From assembly GCA_008638375.1 (NCBI GenBank), contig CM018046.1, forward strand, positions 41,727,706 through 41,791,705: a stretch of DNA of 64,000 nt. The letters are read 5' to 3'. The notes beneath the pieces are model-generated. The model had not been told where the DNA came from. It made no database searches and worked only from the letters and a program-made list of their open reading frames with translations. A program made the translations under genes and the position numbers. This DNA comes from Nyssa sinensis. Its lineage: Eukaryota > Streptophyta > Magnoliopsida > Cornales > Nyssaceae. This document shows, piece after piece, positions 23,563 to 36,901 of this stretch (position 1 is its first letter; each line of letters opens with the position of its first letter).

Positions 23563-23599
23563 ATTTTTGATCGGTTTGGTTTTGATTAAACAAAACCAA

Positions 23600-24643
23600 A
23601 CCGCCAACCGGAGAACGTGACGCTGTTCTGTCTGAAAGAAAAAGAGAAAAAAGCAGAGTTGAAAACGCCGAAGGGAAAACTACCAGAAAAGGCCGCACAA
23701 GAAATAGTAAAAGACGTTTTATGGCGATTGGAGTACACGCACCATGTGAGCGCGTTTGGGAAAAGAGAATATTACTGTGGCATATAGAATATTCTCTCGA
23801 AAACACGTTTGCTAAATTATTAAAATTGAAAATGAAATAATTACGTTGATTCTGTTTGCTTTCAGAGCTTTCAGCGTGTACGTGATTAGTGTTTATGCGC
23901 GATGCTAGCGGCGCAAGAACGTGGCAAAATCGCGTTCGCATGCATTTGTGTGATGATATAATTTTATCACATTTTTTTGTAAAACTATTATTTTGAAATA
24001 TATGTTACGAAGGTCCCAAAAAAAAAAAAAAGAGTTAAAAGATAGTTTGGGTGAGATCTTTGGCCAATTCCATCTCCCAAAAAACAGAAAATCTCAAAAT
24101 TCATTTAAACTCAGTTATAGGTAAATGCCGGTCTCTATTGAAATTCATATTTATTTTTAAATTTTTTTTATTTTATTAAATTAATTTTAATTAACACATT
24201 TCAAATAAAATATTAATTATGTAAAAATAAGATATATGTATGTGACAATAAATAATTAAAATTGTGTTTTTTTTAAACATATAATTTTATTAAATTTGTC
24301 TAACTTTTAATATATTACTAAAAAATATCATTTTAAATTTTAATCGTGTAACACAAATTTTTTTTAATATTTACATTTTTTTAAACGGAATTGAATAGAT
24401 GGATTGGGCTGGGTTGGTCTGGTCTGGTCTTCACCCCCAAACTCTCTAATAAAATAGAGATAATTTTCTCAAATTTATTTTATTAAAAACTAGGTATGAC
24501 GGTGCCAAGGAAGAGAATTAAATTGCCACCCTTATACAAGTATGACAATTTGATCCTGATATTACTTGAAAATATATTTACTTATTGTATTAGAGAAAAA
24601 AAAAAAAGTTTTATAGATGGCTGCTATCTTTCCACCTAACTTT

Positions 24644-24685
<42 letters not shown>

Positions 24686-24972
24686 CACGTACTCAAATTT
24701 GAATAAATCTGAAGGGTGAAGATGAGGTGAGCAGTAAAATGGAATGCGACACAAAAGTTTTTTTAAGTTGGGATGAAATGGGTGCTTTTCCTGAACTCAC
24801 CTCACCTCACCTCCTTGTCATTTTAATCGAATTTTATTCTTAAATTTTTCATGATACTGTCGTTCTTTAATTTTGTTGTTTTATAAGCTTTTAGAGCTCA
24901 AGAAAGATTTGAGCTGTGAATGATCCATTCAATTTTGCTAATTTGAGCAGTGATTCTTCCATTTTGTTAATT
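23600..24972. other. CBL1 upstream region and start of the gene desert
   Basis: No gene seen beyond the CBL1 promoter. Two open frames here (23,352-23,570 and 23,438-23,941) overlap the CBL1 leader and are shadows. A (TA)n tract lies at about 24,647-24,680 and a short CTCACCTCAC repeat near 24,797. Confidence 0.45.
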
Positions 24973-25414
24973 TAGTAAATTATACTGACTTTATTTAAGC
25001 TTTCTTAAATTATACTAATTTCTTATATTTTTACTGATAAATTACAAATAGTTTTTCTAATCAAATTTTTTTAATCAAAATAACAAATTTATCTTTTTTA
25101 TCTTTTTATTTTTTCAAATTTTTCAAATTTTTCCTAACTTTTTTTAAAGATTTTTTTTATATAAAAATAAATTTAATTTAAATAACTTAATTTTATTTTA
25201 TATAAAAATAACTTTAAGGTTTTAATCAATATTTTTTTGAAAAATGAAAAAAAAAAATATGAAAGAGGTAGTTTTGTCATTTTAAAAAAAATTAATTAAA
25301 TGGGAGTATTTGTATATTGTGAAGTAAAGTATGAGAATTTAGTATAATTTCAAAAATCTCAAAAAATATTAATATAATTATCAGAAATCTCGAAAAAAAA
25401 TTAGTGTAAAATAA
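24973..25414. mobile_element. Long-TIR foldback element, copy B
   Basis: The left arm begins AGTAAATTATACTGAC and contains TTACTGATAAATTACAAATAG. The right arm, reverse-complemented, starts TTATTTTACACTAATTTTT and contains ACAATATACAAATACTCCC. Arm order and phrases match copies A and C. There is no coding capacity. Confidence 0.55.
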
Positions 25415-27248
25415 ATAAATAAATCAAGAATGTTTCTGATCATTGTTAAAATTCAAATTATCTTTAAATTTCATTCATATCCAATCCTAATTTAAATTTG
25501 TTTCATTTTGCAGCAAATAATTGAGTCCAAATTTAGTATGATCTAATTGCTTAACGATCTGAATTCATAATATTTTTACTCAAATTTGCATCTTATATAA
25601 GAATAATGTTAAATTCACCTAAAAATGTCACCGAATTTATTCACCTACCGACATACATTACAACAATTTTTCTTTAAATATAAATAAAAGAACAAAATAT
25701 ATTCATTAATTTCAAAAATATTCTTAACACATCAGCAGGTATTAAAATTAGTAATAACTCAAACTCATCAATTCCGTAACCTCCAAATCAACAATTTTAT
25801 CATTATGACATAGTCAATCTTTATTTAATCACTTAATTATAGGTATTAGTTAAATTAAAACTTCAAATTCTCTCCATTAATGAGATCAAGAGATATAATC
25901 CAGCAATCACATGCCCTTGTTTGCTTATTTTTGGAAACCACATGTTATGTATATGATTCTATGGTATCTATGCCTTAAAAAAGATTGTTGTTTCTGATTA
26001 CATTTAAAAAAAAAAAAATTAAAGTTTTAAAAAGGTGCTTGGATTATTAATTAAATAAAACAAATGTTTAGGGATAACGACATTGAACAAAGTCATGAAT
26101 TTCCTTTACCACATTGTTTATAGCTAGATTTTAATAATGTTATGGAATAATTATGATAACAAAAAATTATTATTATCGTTATTATTAGATTAATTATCCA
26201 AAAAAATGAGAAGAAAAAAAAATTATATATATATATATGGCAAGCTTTTCTGAGTAGTTTTTATGTTTTTGTGTAAATTTTTTCCCCAGAGAAACAACAA
26301 TTTGAATTGTAATGATAGAATTCCTTGTAAAATATATTTTAGAGGGGCAAAAATTTTAATCAAATTCCTTTATTAATTCTTTGTTTTAAATCTAATGTCT
26401 AAGCATTCGTTTGGCCCAGCATCGGGCGTCCCGAATCACGGCATGGAGAGAAAGCTTCTCTTTGGAGCTTCAGTCAAAATGCTATTTTTGACTTTCAAAA
26501 CATTCCGCTAAACAGAGCCTAAATAGTTCACTTAGAAAAATTAATATAATTATTATTATTTAAAATTGTTAGAGATAATAACTCATATTCTTATATTATC
26601 TGAAATTAATATATAATAATAAGTCAGGATTAGAATTTTAATTGTGAGCTTTTTTATTATTTTTTTTATATTTTTTGAGAAATTCTCTGATTGACCAAAA
26701 AATGAAAAATGAAATGAAAATAAAAACAACACACACAACAAAATATCTAATTTAGGTAGGAGTGTGTTTGGACTTTGAATGTTCCATGAATAGATTGGAT
26801 GTTTGTACCTAAGAGTTCAAAAATATTTGTCTAAAATGATGTGATAGCACTCGAATAGTTTCTCTCAACGCGAAATAATCACTAAAATGTGGTATCAATT
26901 TCAACAATATTTTTGAATTACTATCTCAGACAGAATAGGATGTGTGTCATTTTAAGAATTTAGATCGTAAAGTCAAGCTAATTAGGCATGTTCTTGGAAA
27001 ACAGTAATATCAACAACTATTTATTGACTATTATTGGAAAATAGTAATATCAACAACTATTAATTGACTAGTCATAAAAAAAAAAAAAAAAAAATTTCAC
27101 ATGCATATACACACACATACTCTTATACAAGCCAAGTAATATTATATGTGTGTAATAATTAAGTCAGACTCGTATATGTGAGAAATTTTTTCATCTCGAA
27201 TAGATCAATTTATCTAATTTTATATTTTTACTTATGAAAATAAAAAAA
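25415..27248. other. Gene desert, AT-rich
   Basis: No gene seen. At about 26,404-26,522 a GC-richer segment begins GCATTCGTTTGGCCC and ends CGCTAAACAGAGCCTAA, which looks like a small MITE with TTTGGC/GCTAAA ends. A direct repeat of about 37 bases (26,994-27,030 and 27,033-27,070) is followed by an A-run. Confidence 0.45.
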
Positions 27249-27767
27249 GATAAATTACACCGACCTCTCTCTCTTGGTTTTTAACAATTATAAAGACCTT
27301 TTCTGATATTTCTGAAATAATATTTACTTCCTCTATTTTTATTGACAAACTACAAATACCTCCCTTATAGCCAATTTTTTTTAAATGACAAACTTTTCAT
27401 ATATATTTTTGCATTTTCTTTTAATTTTGACCAATTTTTTCTAACTTTTTTTTTCATTTTCAAATAAATATTAATTTAAATATTCTTTGGCTAAAAAAAT
27501 AGAAGTTATTTATCTTAATTTTTTAATATAAAATGAAAAAAAACTATTTAAAAAAAAGTTAAATAAATTGATGAAAATTAAAAAAAAAAAGCAAATAATA
27601 ATAATAATATGAAAGGGGGAATTTCGTCATTCTCAAACAAATTTAGGTTGGAAGGAAAGTGTTTATAATTTGTCAGTAAAAATAAAAAATATCAATGTCA
27701 TTTCAGAAACTTCAAAAAATACCTTTGTAATTATTAGAAACTTAAAGAAAAATCAGTATAATTTACC
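27249..27767. mobile_element. Long-TIR foldback element, copy C
   Basis: This is the best preserved of three copies. The left arm starts GATAAATTACACCGACCTC and continues ACAATTATAAAGACC, TTTCTGAAATAATATTTAC and TTTATTGACAAACTACAAAT. The right arm, reverse-complemented, reads GGTAAATTATACTGATTTTT, AATAATTACAAAGG, TTTCTGAAATGACATTGAT and TTTACTGACAAATTATAAAC in the same order. The inverted arms therefore extend over at least 120 bases. It has no ORF of note and is a non-autonomous DNA element, superfamily undetermined. Confidence 0.7.
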
Positions 27768-27922
27768 CAAGAAAAAATAATAGTTGAAATAGTTAGACAA
27801 TAATTTTCAAAATAAGAAAAATTAACAAATAATTTGAGAAAAATCAGACAATGCATAATAAATTTTGAATCTTGCTCAATGGATGATAAAGGCTAGAATG
27901 AAATCCGAATCTAGGCCACTTT

Positions 27923-28081
27923 TCAATATTGAGATCTTTTGCTATCGTGGACCTTCCTCATGTGGTCCAAAGTGTTTCCTACTTTCTCTGTATTCATGCC
28001 TAATGTCAGTTATTCAATCTTGAGCTTTTGCCATTGTGGACCTTCTTCCTGCATGTGGTCCAATGTGTTCCCTAATTTCTG
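27923..28081. repeat. Imperfect tandem duplication of about 68 bases
   Basis: TCAATATTGAGATCTTTTGC ... CATGTGGTCCAAAGTGTTTCC (27,923-27,990) is repeated as TCAATCTTGAGCTTTTGCC ... CATGTGGTCCAATGTGTTCCC (28,014-28,081), with a short spacer. No coding sense was found. Confidence 0.75.
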
Positions 28082-28089
28082 TTTTTAGA

Positions 28090-29139
28090 GTCCTAGTTTC
28101 ATTATCAAATTAACTTTCCCACCAATTTGATGGCTTTTTAGAATTGGTAGTGAGGCTCTTTTTGTAGACACAAGTGGGGGAGTTAGAAGTAGTTCATACG
28201 TGCATTGCTTTTACCCTTTTTGGATCTTTCGGTTGGATCTTTCATCTAGCCTCATTTAGATTTAGTGCCCCTTTGATATTGTTGAAATTAATGAAAATTT
28301 GATTTTAAGTTAATGGATTAATAAAGACTTAATTAACATAAAATTAGTTTGGTGATTGGATAAATACATGTTAAAATTGATTATGATGACAGAAGTGATT
28401 AATTAGATATTTGATAAAAAAAATTCGGAAGTAATTCTTAGCTACGAAATATCTTATTTGTTCTTTAGTTATATTAAAGATGATTTTTGTATGATTGACT
28501 ACATGTGTTTTAACTAAAATATAAAAATAAATATTAATGAATTATTAAATTATATAACTAATTTAATATAAAGTAATGTTAAATATAAATTAAGTAATTT
28601 ATAATATTTCATAAATGATCTAATTAAAAGAAACTTATTTTTACTATATTCTATTTATATAATTAAAAATATTAAAATATAGATATTAAATATATGTATA
28701 TATTAAATATAGAATATATAATTATATAATAAATATCTTTAATTGCTTATATTCATGTAATATAAACAATTAATTTTTTTTTTATGTATCGTGCACCAAA
28801 TAATAAAATGAAAAATTTCATAAATGATTATTATCTAGGATCCTAATTACAAACATATGTAATTATAATATCCATCTGTTTAATAAGGCTTATATAATAT
28901 TTATAGTTTGTCAAATAAAATAAAAATTATCAATATAATTTATCTAAAATAATATTGTTCTAGTAGCCACAATTAATGTTGGAAAAGCCAACTTAAAGTA
29001 GGGAGCTTGTCATATCTTCATTGGATTTGAAAGCAAAACGGTCATAGTTAACCTGGGTTTAGTTGTAAAGATCTTCCTGGTTAGGTAGATAAGAGTTAAA
29101 ATTTGGGAGTTGGGATCAGTACAACAATAGAAGAACATA
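28090..29139. other. Gene desert, AT-rich
   Basis: I see no gene or well-bounded repeat. The segment at about 28,500-28,900 is extremely AT-rich. Confidence 0.5.
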
Positions 29140-29778
29140 GAGAATGTTTGGTATTCTGAAATAAAATAAAACATAAATAAAATAACATTAGAAATAGAAT
29201 GGAACAAGAATAGAATATGAATAATTATTTTATTTTTTTATTTGACTGAATACGCAATAATGGAATGACAATTACATTCTTATGTTTGGTTTAAATCATC
29301 AAATTGTTAGAATGAAGTTAATATTAAGTTAAATATTCAAAGTATTTGTATAAATTTCAAAGCTTTCATATACATTTAATGAAAAAAAAAATTCAACCGA
29401 CATTTTTTTATTGACAAAAAAAAAAAAATCAACCTGAATCTGTTTTATTGGCAAAAAAAAAAAAAAAAATTCAACCTTATTTTTTTATTGGAAAAAAAGA
29501 AAATAAAATTCAACCAGCATTTTTTTTTATTGGCAAAAAAAAAAAATTCAACCTACTTTTTTTTATTGGCAAAAAAAAAAAAAAAATTGGTAAGGAATGG
29601 AATGAGCATTCCATGACTTTTGGTAAGGAATAGCAATTTTGGCTTTTGTGGGAATGGTCATTTCATTTGAAATTACCATTCCAACCTAAAAAGTCTAAAC
29701 AAATACAGGAATGGAATAGCATCAGAAATGCGCATTCCATTCCTACCCTCATTCTGACCTACCAAACATGGCCCTAGA
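29140..29778. mobile_element. MITE-like element carrying a poly-A minisatellite
   Basis: The ends read AGAATGTTTGGTATTC and, on the other side, CTACCAAACATGGCCCTAGA, giving inverted termini around TGTTTGGTA. Inside at 29,392-29,590 lies a minisatellite of five units of about 38-41 bases, each TTCAACC ... TTTTATTGGC followed by a long A run (units start near 29,392, 29,429, 29,470, 29,508 and 29,547). An open frame across it (Lys/Phe-rich) is an artefact of the repeat. Confidence 0.5.
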
Positions 29779-32029
29779 GTTTTTGCTCACACCCACAGAT
29801 TAGATCAGGGTGATCCAAACTTTATTTGTTAAAAAAGTGATTGAATCGGATTTTTTGAAAGATTTATAAATTTTCAATTCAAATTTAATTTTATCATATT
29901 TAATTGGATCTGTTTAATTCATATTTGATTAATTTAATTAACAAAATTATTGAATTAAATTTTTTGTGCGATATTCAAATAAATGAATCATATTCGAATT
30001 AAGATATGATCCATTAACAACCTTATTCACACCCATGGAGTTTTTAAGTAAGTTTTTCTATGTCAATGTTGTTTTGATCTATGTCTCAAATTTTTATTGT
30101 TAAGCACAAAGGCATGTTTTTTAAGATACGTTTATAGAGGCTTTTAAGTTATGAAGAATTTATTATTGTATAAAACTCTGAACTTTAGTCTAGAAGTATT
30201 TATAAAAGTATCTCTTCAAGAAAAGACATTTATTTTCTAAGTTTTATTTAGAAGCATCTTTTCAAGAGCTGCGTATAACTTGAAAAATGAGTTTAAAAAT
30301 TAAGTTTGAAAATTACAAGATTTTGAGAAATTTCATGCAAAAAGACATACGTTGGGTCAAAAATCCGAAGAACCTACCTTTCAAGTAATCTGGGGTGAAG
30401 TTTAATCCCAAAATTCCAGTGACATTATCACAAGTGCTAAACGAAATCTTTTCTTTGTAGCACAAGAAACCAAACGCTTTGCCGTGGACATAAATGAAGA
30501 GGTTGTCACGTGATATAAAGTCAAAGTGCTTCTAAGGAAGCAACCCATTTGGTCAATGACGGACCTAGATTATTTGTATAAAAGTATTAAAATTTTTTAA
30601 GTATTAATTTTTAAATTATAATAAAAAAAAATTCAAAATTTTGTAGAGACGATGGCCATCCCACGACCACGACTGCATTTGGTATTGAATATGCCAACGA
30701 CAGTTGAATTGTACATGCATTTGTTGTATGTAATGGGAAAAAAAATTTAATGAGATGGGTAAATTATTGTGTTAAGTGTGTCTTCTCAATAATATCAAGT
30801 TATGTGTGTTTTAGTGAGTTATAATATACATGACAAAGTGTTATTAAAAAAAATACATTGTCATTTGATGTACAAGATGTTGGGTAGTTGTCATGAATTA
30901 ACTTGAATTATTAATGATTCGTTTGGGACCCGAAAATTTTTTAACTCCATTTTGATTTTGGATTCGTTTTGTCTTTTATGTTGTAACACACTTATATAAG
31001 AATATTATTTTTTAAGGTTTTAAATTAAGAAAAGATAGTTGTCATTGGATAAATTTTTATTCAAATTTTGAGTTTTTTAGTTCTTATAATCTTTTTAATA
31101 CATAGTAGACTAATTATCGTTACTCGTAAATATAGACATATTATCGAACTATATAATTCTTATATCTTTTCGTGTGTTTTATTTATTTTTACTTATTTAA
31201 TATTAATTTATTATTTATTTAATTATTTTTACACCACCAGATACACTGAAAAACACCTCATGAGAGTATTGGTCAAGTGATGCACCAGACCAACTCAAGA
31301 ACACCTTGTATGTGATGGTGGAGCTGGCAAAGTGGGTAATGGTCACGAGAAAATGTTAGGTAGGGTGGGGAATTTCTTGACTTGAGTCTAGTATACTTTT
31401 CGTAAAAGGTAGGCAAGGTCTGAATATATTAGGTCCAAATTATGTTCCTTCTTTGGCTTAAAAAACGAGGGGATTCTTTCTTTGGGATCTGATAAATGGA
31501 CATCAATCATTTCAGATTATTAATCACAATTTTTAATGCCATGGTCGAATTACTCCCACTGTCTCATAAAAATAATATCTTTTAAAAAAATCAATTTTTT
31601 AAAAAAGACAATCATTTAATACTTTTATATTTAATTAAAAAAATAAATTTACAAAACTAATCTCCTTTCAAATTGAGTAGTACATTCACATTAAATTTAT
31701 AAAAAATATAATTTGAAAATTTCACAATTATTTATATATTAATTTTTTAAAAAGGACTCTTATTATGAGACATTTCAAAATGGAATAAGAGATTTTTAAT
31801 TCAGTACGTACAAAACTTATACTTGTTAAGAAATAGTCTCAACGAGAATTGTACTTTACAATATTTGAACTAGACTTGACGTTTTTGAAGTACTTATTTC
31901 TTGACCTAACACTACTTAAGCTACTCCTTAAATTTACTTATTTCATCTTATTTAATATTGAAACATAATTTTTTTCCTCATTGTAACTAAATACTAAGAA
32001 GGAAACCGGAACGAATTTAGTAAAATTAC
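29779..32029. other. Gene desert
   Basis: No gene I can support. The sequence is AT-rich with scattered short ORFs and no recognisable domain or repeat structure. Confidence 0.45.
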
Positions 32030-32380
32030 TTAGTGGGCAGAAGTTTTGGATCCAACCAAATGTATTAGTTTAATTGCTCTAGTTTGGTTTTGGTTTTGGT
32101 TTTGGTTTTTGTTGTTAGTGTTGTGGGTTTTGGTCTTTGAGTTTGGATGATAGCATGGGTTAGGAGGTTTGGTTGAGTGGTGTTCTTTTAATAATTTATT
32201 CTTGTTCTTTGTTGTTGCTATATATTGTCCTCTCCTACTGTCCATTTGATTTGGAAATTGTGGGATTTGTTGATGATCTATGATCTCTAAAGCTACTCTT
32301 TCTTCCCTTGCAATTCCATCCTTATCCCAAACCTGGAATCTTAATGATTCTGAATCCCTTTCTAATTCCGTATATATCAA
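32030..32380 (-). CDS. Doubtful hypothetical ORF, Asn/Gln/Lys-rich
   Basis: This is an uninterrupted frame of 116 codons with an ATG start (MIYTELERDSESLRFQ), an ordinary-looking N-terminal half and a low-complexity C-terminal half (NKNQNQNQNQ) caused by a GGTTTT repeat at 32,083-32,110. I know no homologue, see no introns or promoter, and the surroundings are gene-free. It could be a gene fragment or chance. Confidence 0.2.
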   Translation of the reverse strand: MIYTELERDSESLRFQVWDKDGIAREERVALEIIDHQQIPQFPNQMDSRRGQYIATTKNKNKLLKEHHSTKPPNPCYHPNSKTKTHNTNNKNQNQNQNQTRAIKLIHLVGSKTSAH

Positions 32381-32419
32381 TTAATTGGGACACCGGAGGG
32401 AAAAGATAAAAACATTGTT

Positions 32420-32602
32420 GGCGTTTAACGTACATTATCAATATATTTTTTAATAGTTTAAATTTTTAAAATAATTAATAATTTAACATATCATCAGAGT
32501 TCTAGTTATAAAAAGTCTTGAGGGTATTAGCGTTTGATATACATTGTCAATTTATTTTCTAATAACTTAAATTTTTAAAGTAATTAGTGATTTAACAAAC
32601 AA
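32420..32602. repeat. Direct repeat of about 71 bases
   Basis: GGCGTTTAACGTACATTATC through ATTTAACATA (32,420-32,490) is repeated, with substitutions, as AGCGTTTGATATACATTGTC through ATTTAACAAAC (32,529-32,602). They are direct copies 110 bases apart. Confidence 0.7.
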
Positions 32603-35086
32603 CCCGCTTACTTTTTCTCCCCATTTTCAAAAAGAGAGAGAGAAAAAAAAAACCTTTGTGCGTTGTCCTTCACTCCCAGCCAAGTATCATCCTTTCCTTT
32701 ATAGTAATCCCTAACTAAACTAACATTTTCTTTACAAGCTCATTGGCTAGTGAGTTAGTATCAGAAAAATTGAAAATCATAAACAAACTCTCTAATTTTA
32801 GTTCGATATAAATTAACTTATAAATTAAACAAGAAATTCCTACAAAAATTTAGGTTATATAAAAAAAAATTAAAATTGTTAAAATTTTTGAGAGAGAGGC
32901 AAATCAAAATAATATAAGAGTAAAATGTGAAAACTTTAAACTTATTTGGGCCAAACACATAAATTAAAGGGTATATTTGAAAGTTTTTTAAAGAAATATA
33001 TGAAAACCTTTAAATAAAAAAAATTGAGAGAGAAAAAAGTTGACCCCTAGACCTCCGGTGACCCTCCAACCCTGGTTTTGAGAATGCTCATTAGTGCCAA
33101 CAAGTCAGGCCTCATAGAGAGACGGACCATGTCGTGCCAAGGCCCAACCTGATTTCTTATTGGAAAAGAAAATTACTAAAATACTTTTAAAATAATTTTT
33201 TAAATCTAAAAAATTAATAATAATTTTTATTTCTAAAAGATCTAAAAAAATAAAATTTTAATACAAAAAAAATCTAATTAGTAACTTCTATTTTAATACA
33301 ACTAAAAAAATATTACTAATTAAACTAAAATAACATTCAAGATATATTTAAAAAATATAAAATAATTGATAAAATAAAATTTTTAATTAAAAAAAAACGT
33401 AACATTTTTTATTTATCTAAAAGACCTAAAAAATAAATTTTTACTTCATAAAATATTATGATTTTTTTTGAATTGAAGAAGTTATTTTATAGTATTTTAT
33501 TATTTTTTTTTACTGTATTAAAATAGAAGTTAATAATTTAATCTTTTTGTATTAAAAATTATTTTTTCGGATCTTTAATATAGGAAAAAAATGTATTATA
33601 AACTTTTTAGATTGTGCTTCAACCTAAAGCAAATATCACGACGGACTAGCATCGTAAAAATGATTGTTTTTTTTTTTTTAAGTAATGGTAATTTCATATA
33701 CTAACCTTTTTCAAAAAAAGAGAGAGGTAGAGAATGGCTTGTCTATTTGGAGAGTTTTCAGCTTACATAGAAGTGTTGAGAAAAAACAGTTCTGAGATGT
33801 AAAACAGGCGGACAATATTTGAATATTTAATAAAAAAAAAAATTTCAAAAATGACTGCCGGTATGAATTTTCTTATATTTAATAATATTTTGTATATATG
33901 ATATATAGAATATATATTATTTACAAATTAAGATGAATTATACACAGTATATTTATATGTGTATATATTTTAAATATATAAAACATCTATTATTTATTAT
34001 ATATAAAAGGGATAATGAAGTAATTTTCAGAAGGCCCAAAGTAATAAATATGTATTCATGAGTATACATTTTATTCTCCAACCATAATGGAGTTTTGTAA
34101 TAATAATATTGTATTTTTCAAATAAGGATAATATTAATTAGATGATTTAATGTATGGCCATTAAGATAGTGAAACATTAATGTCACATCATTAGCGATAA
34201 AAATTTGGATAATAAAAAATTAAGCAAGGCTACGAATTCCACTATTTTTTTATTCCATATTTCGAACATAAGTGAGTAATACGATAAATTCATAAATATT
34301 AGGTCCCATTTATGTGAGAGAGTAGAATTAATGTGAGATCTCTAACATTTCTGTAAAGAAATTAGTTTTTAAAAATTAATTTTTTTTTTTTACGAATTTT
34401 ATTCTTGGACCCAAAAAAAAAAAAAAAAAAACAGTTAAAGCACTTACTATATAATTTTCACTAAATACTCAAATTAAAAATTGATTATATTTTTAAAATC
34501 TATTTCCTAATATTTATTTTTTCAGAATTTATTTTTCGAAATATAAAATTCCCCCAAATGTAGGGGAATTCTAATATGAGTTTCAACTTATATGAAGCAA
34601 GATTATTTTAAAATCTTGAGATGAAGTAATTGATATAAATAAAAAATTCAATTTCTAAACTAATTAATCAGTTAAAATTTTTATCTCATATAAATTCGAG
34701 TGTTAAAAAATGCTATATCTCAATGCAATATATCAGATTCATTATATGATAATTTTAAATTTCACATAATATGAATAATGTATAATGACACCTCATATTA
34801 AGATACAATTAAAAACAAATACCATTTTAATCAGCTGTTATTTAATAGTAAAAAAGATATATAAGTTTAATCTATTATACCTACGATTCATGGTTTCCAT
34901 ATTACTTCATAAACAAAAAGTAAATTAATTTAACAAATCCAAGATGACACTTCCTTTAAAAACAAAAACCCAAAAAAAAAAAAAACAAAAAATATCACCA
35001 CTTTACTACTATACCGAAATTTCAGTTCAAAACGATGCCGTCTTTCCTGATTTGTTCTCACTGCCAGAAACCACCCAAGAAGAAAA

Positions 35087-35127
<41 letters not shown>

Positions 35128-35372
35128 TTTTTTCTTTCTCAGTATAGTCTTCTGACTCTTGGTTTCATCTTCTCCATGACTTCCTCTACGGATAATAGAT
35201 GCTCCTTTAATATTAGCAATAATTATATTACTATAAAAGATTTCGATTTCAAATCACGTTGCTCTGTTTCAACGGTCAACTACTCCCAAAATCTCCTATC
35301 GCCGAAACTCTCCAACCAATCCAAAGAATACAAAACCATTTCTGGGTTTTTCTCTTCAATTCTCAATCTCAA
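32603..35372. other. Gene desert and leader region of the cyclophilin-like gene
   Basis: Very AT-rich sequence without a gene. The block at about 33,170-33,600 is made of loosely repeated AATTTTTAAT/ACTTCTATTTTAATAC phrases on both strands. A (TA)n run at 35,088-35,124 lies about 250 bases ahead of the start codon at 35,373 and may sit in the promoter or leader. Confidence 0.45.
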
Positions 35373-36867
35373 ATGGGTCGGAAGCCGAACGACTCCGAAC
35401 CCGCCGGTTGGGCCTCTCTGACGATCCTCTTATTGGGTCTCGTCTCTTGTTCTGTGGTTTACATGTTCATGTCGTTGGTGATGAGACCCAATAACAATTC
35501 AGAGTTTTATTCTGTGGCATCGGTTGGAGCTGACGGTAATGGTGTGTTGGAAGGTGATTTGGAGGGAGAGAGTGGCGGGTGTTGTAGAGGGATCGAGAAT
35601 TTGGAGCTCTGGGGGTCTGCCGTGAAGTGGGGTTCAGATTTCAAGTTTAATTCTTCTAAGGAGTGTTGTGAGGCTTGTAAGGCCCTGTGTACTGGTAATG
35701 ATGGGCCTTGTTTGTGCGATTCCTGGGTGTTTTGTGGGAATCGGGAGGCTTGCGGGCCGAAATTTGGTGAGGTGAGTTGGAATTTGCTTTTTGCTTTAAG
35801 AAAATTTTGATGAAATTGCTCTGATGGTTTTGATCATTTGGTCTGTGGTTTGGGTTATTGTGCTGTATTGAGTTTGTTTATTCTGTTAAAATTGTTTGTG
35901 ATGGTGCAGTGTTTTGATTGGACAAAGCTGATTTGGGTGTTATCTGACTTCATATATTGGTGCTCTTAAAAGTTGTGTATTATGTAACTTCTACGCCAAT
36001 TACAATCTGATTTGATTATCAAAAGCCTTTCAGATCTCATGTATTAGATTTACTCTAGACGACGCCATCCAATGAATGAAATAAGTCGACAGTTCACTAT
36101 GTATTACAGTGTGAAACTACTTAAAAAGAGTGAAAGATTGATCTTTGTGAATTTATTTTTACAGAGGCTTCTCTAATGCATTTTTTACCCATGGAATGGC
36201 TCTTTCAATAAATTTAGAACTTCCATCCTCACATGTTTGGGAATGGACTATTTAGGTATAATTCAAAACTTGTTTGCCATTTGTTGAAATGATGCACATA
36301 AAATTATGTCTGCATGGTATTCTTTGTTGTCGACTATGTGATGATGTGGAATAGAAAATTTTGGTGATATTCTTCCTCGTCAATTACATGAATTGTAATG
36401 TCAGTTCTTTCATTTTGTTTACATAGTGCTGGTTGAAGAAACAGAAGGATACCTTGGTCCCTGATAGACAAGAAGCAGGAAACACAGTCAGTTGGACTTC
36501 TGGCCTTATCTTTGGAAAAGGAGAGGTATACAGCTCTGATGATCTTTTTTCGATAATTGCTGTTTTTCAGTATTTTAAAGTTAATGATAACATACTGCGT
36601 TTTGAGTAATGCTAGGCTTACTTAATTTTTGTACCAAAATGAGTTGGCAACGATGTATTGGCTGTATATCAGATCATGATATGATATGCAGCCAATACAT
36701 CACAGCCAACTCATCTTGGTAAAGACTTTTGGTAAAACAATTTGGTAAGCCTGGCATTACTCATTGCATTTCCCATCTGTAGCAAAGTAAAAATATGATC
36801 AATCATGTGGTTTATCACATTGCACATTGTTACTCTCATCAATTAGCTACTCTCTCTCTCTCCCTCC

Positions 36868-36901
<34 letters not shown>

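Noticed and set aside
29380..29600. Regular repeats considered as a CRISPR array
   Set aside because: Spacers are A runs rather than unique sequence, and this is a plant nuclear genome.
29448..29633. Lys/Phe-rich open frame
   Set aside because: It is the translation of a poly-A minisatellite.
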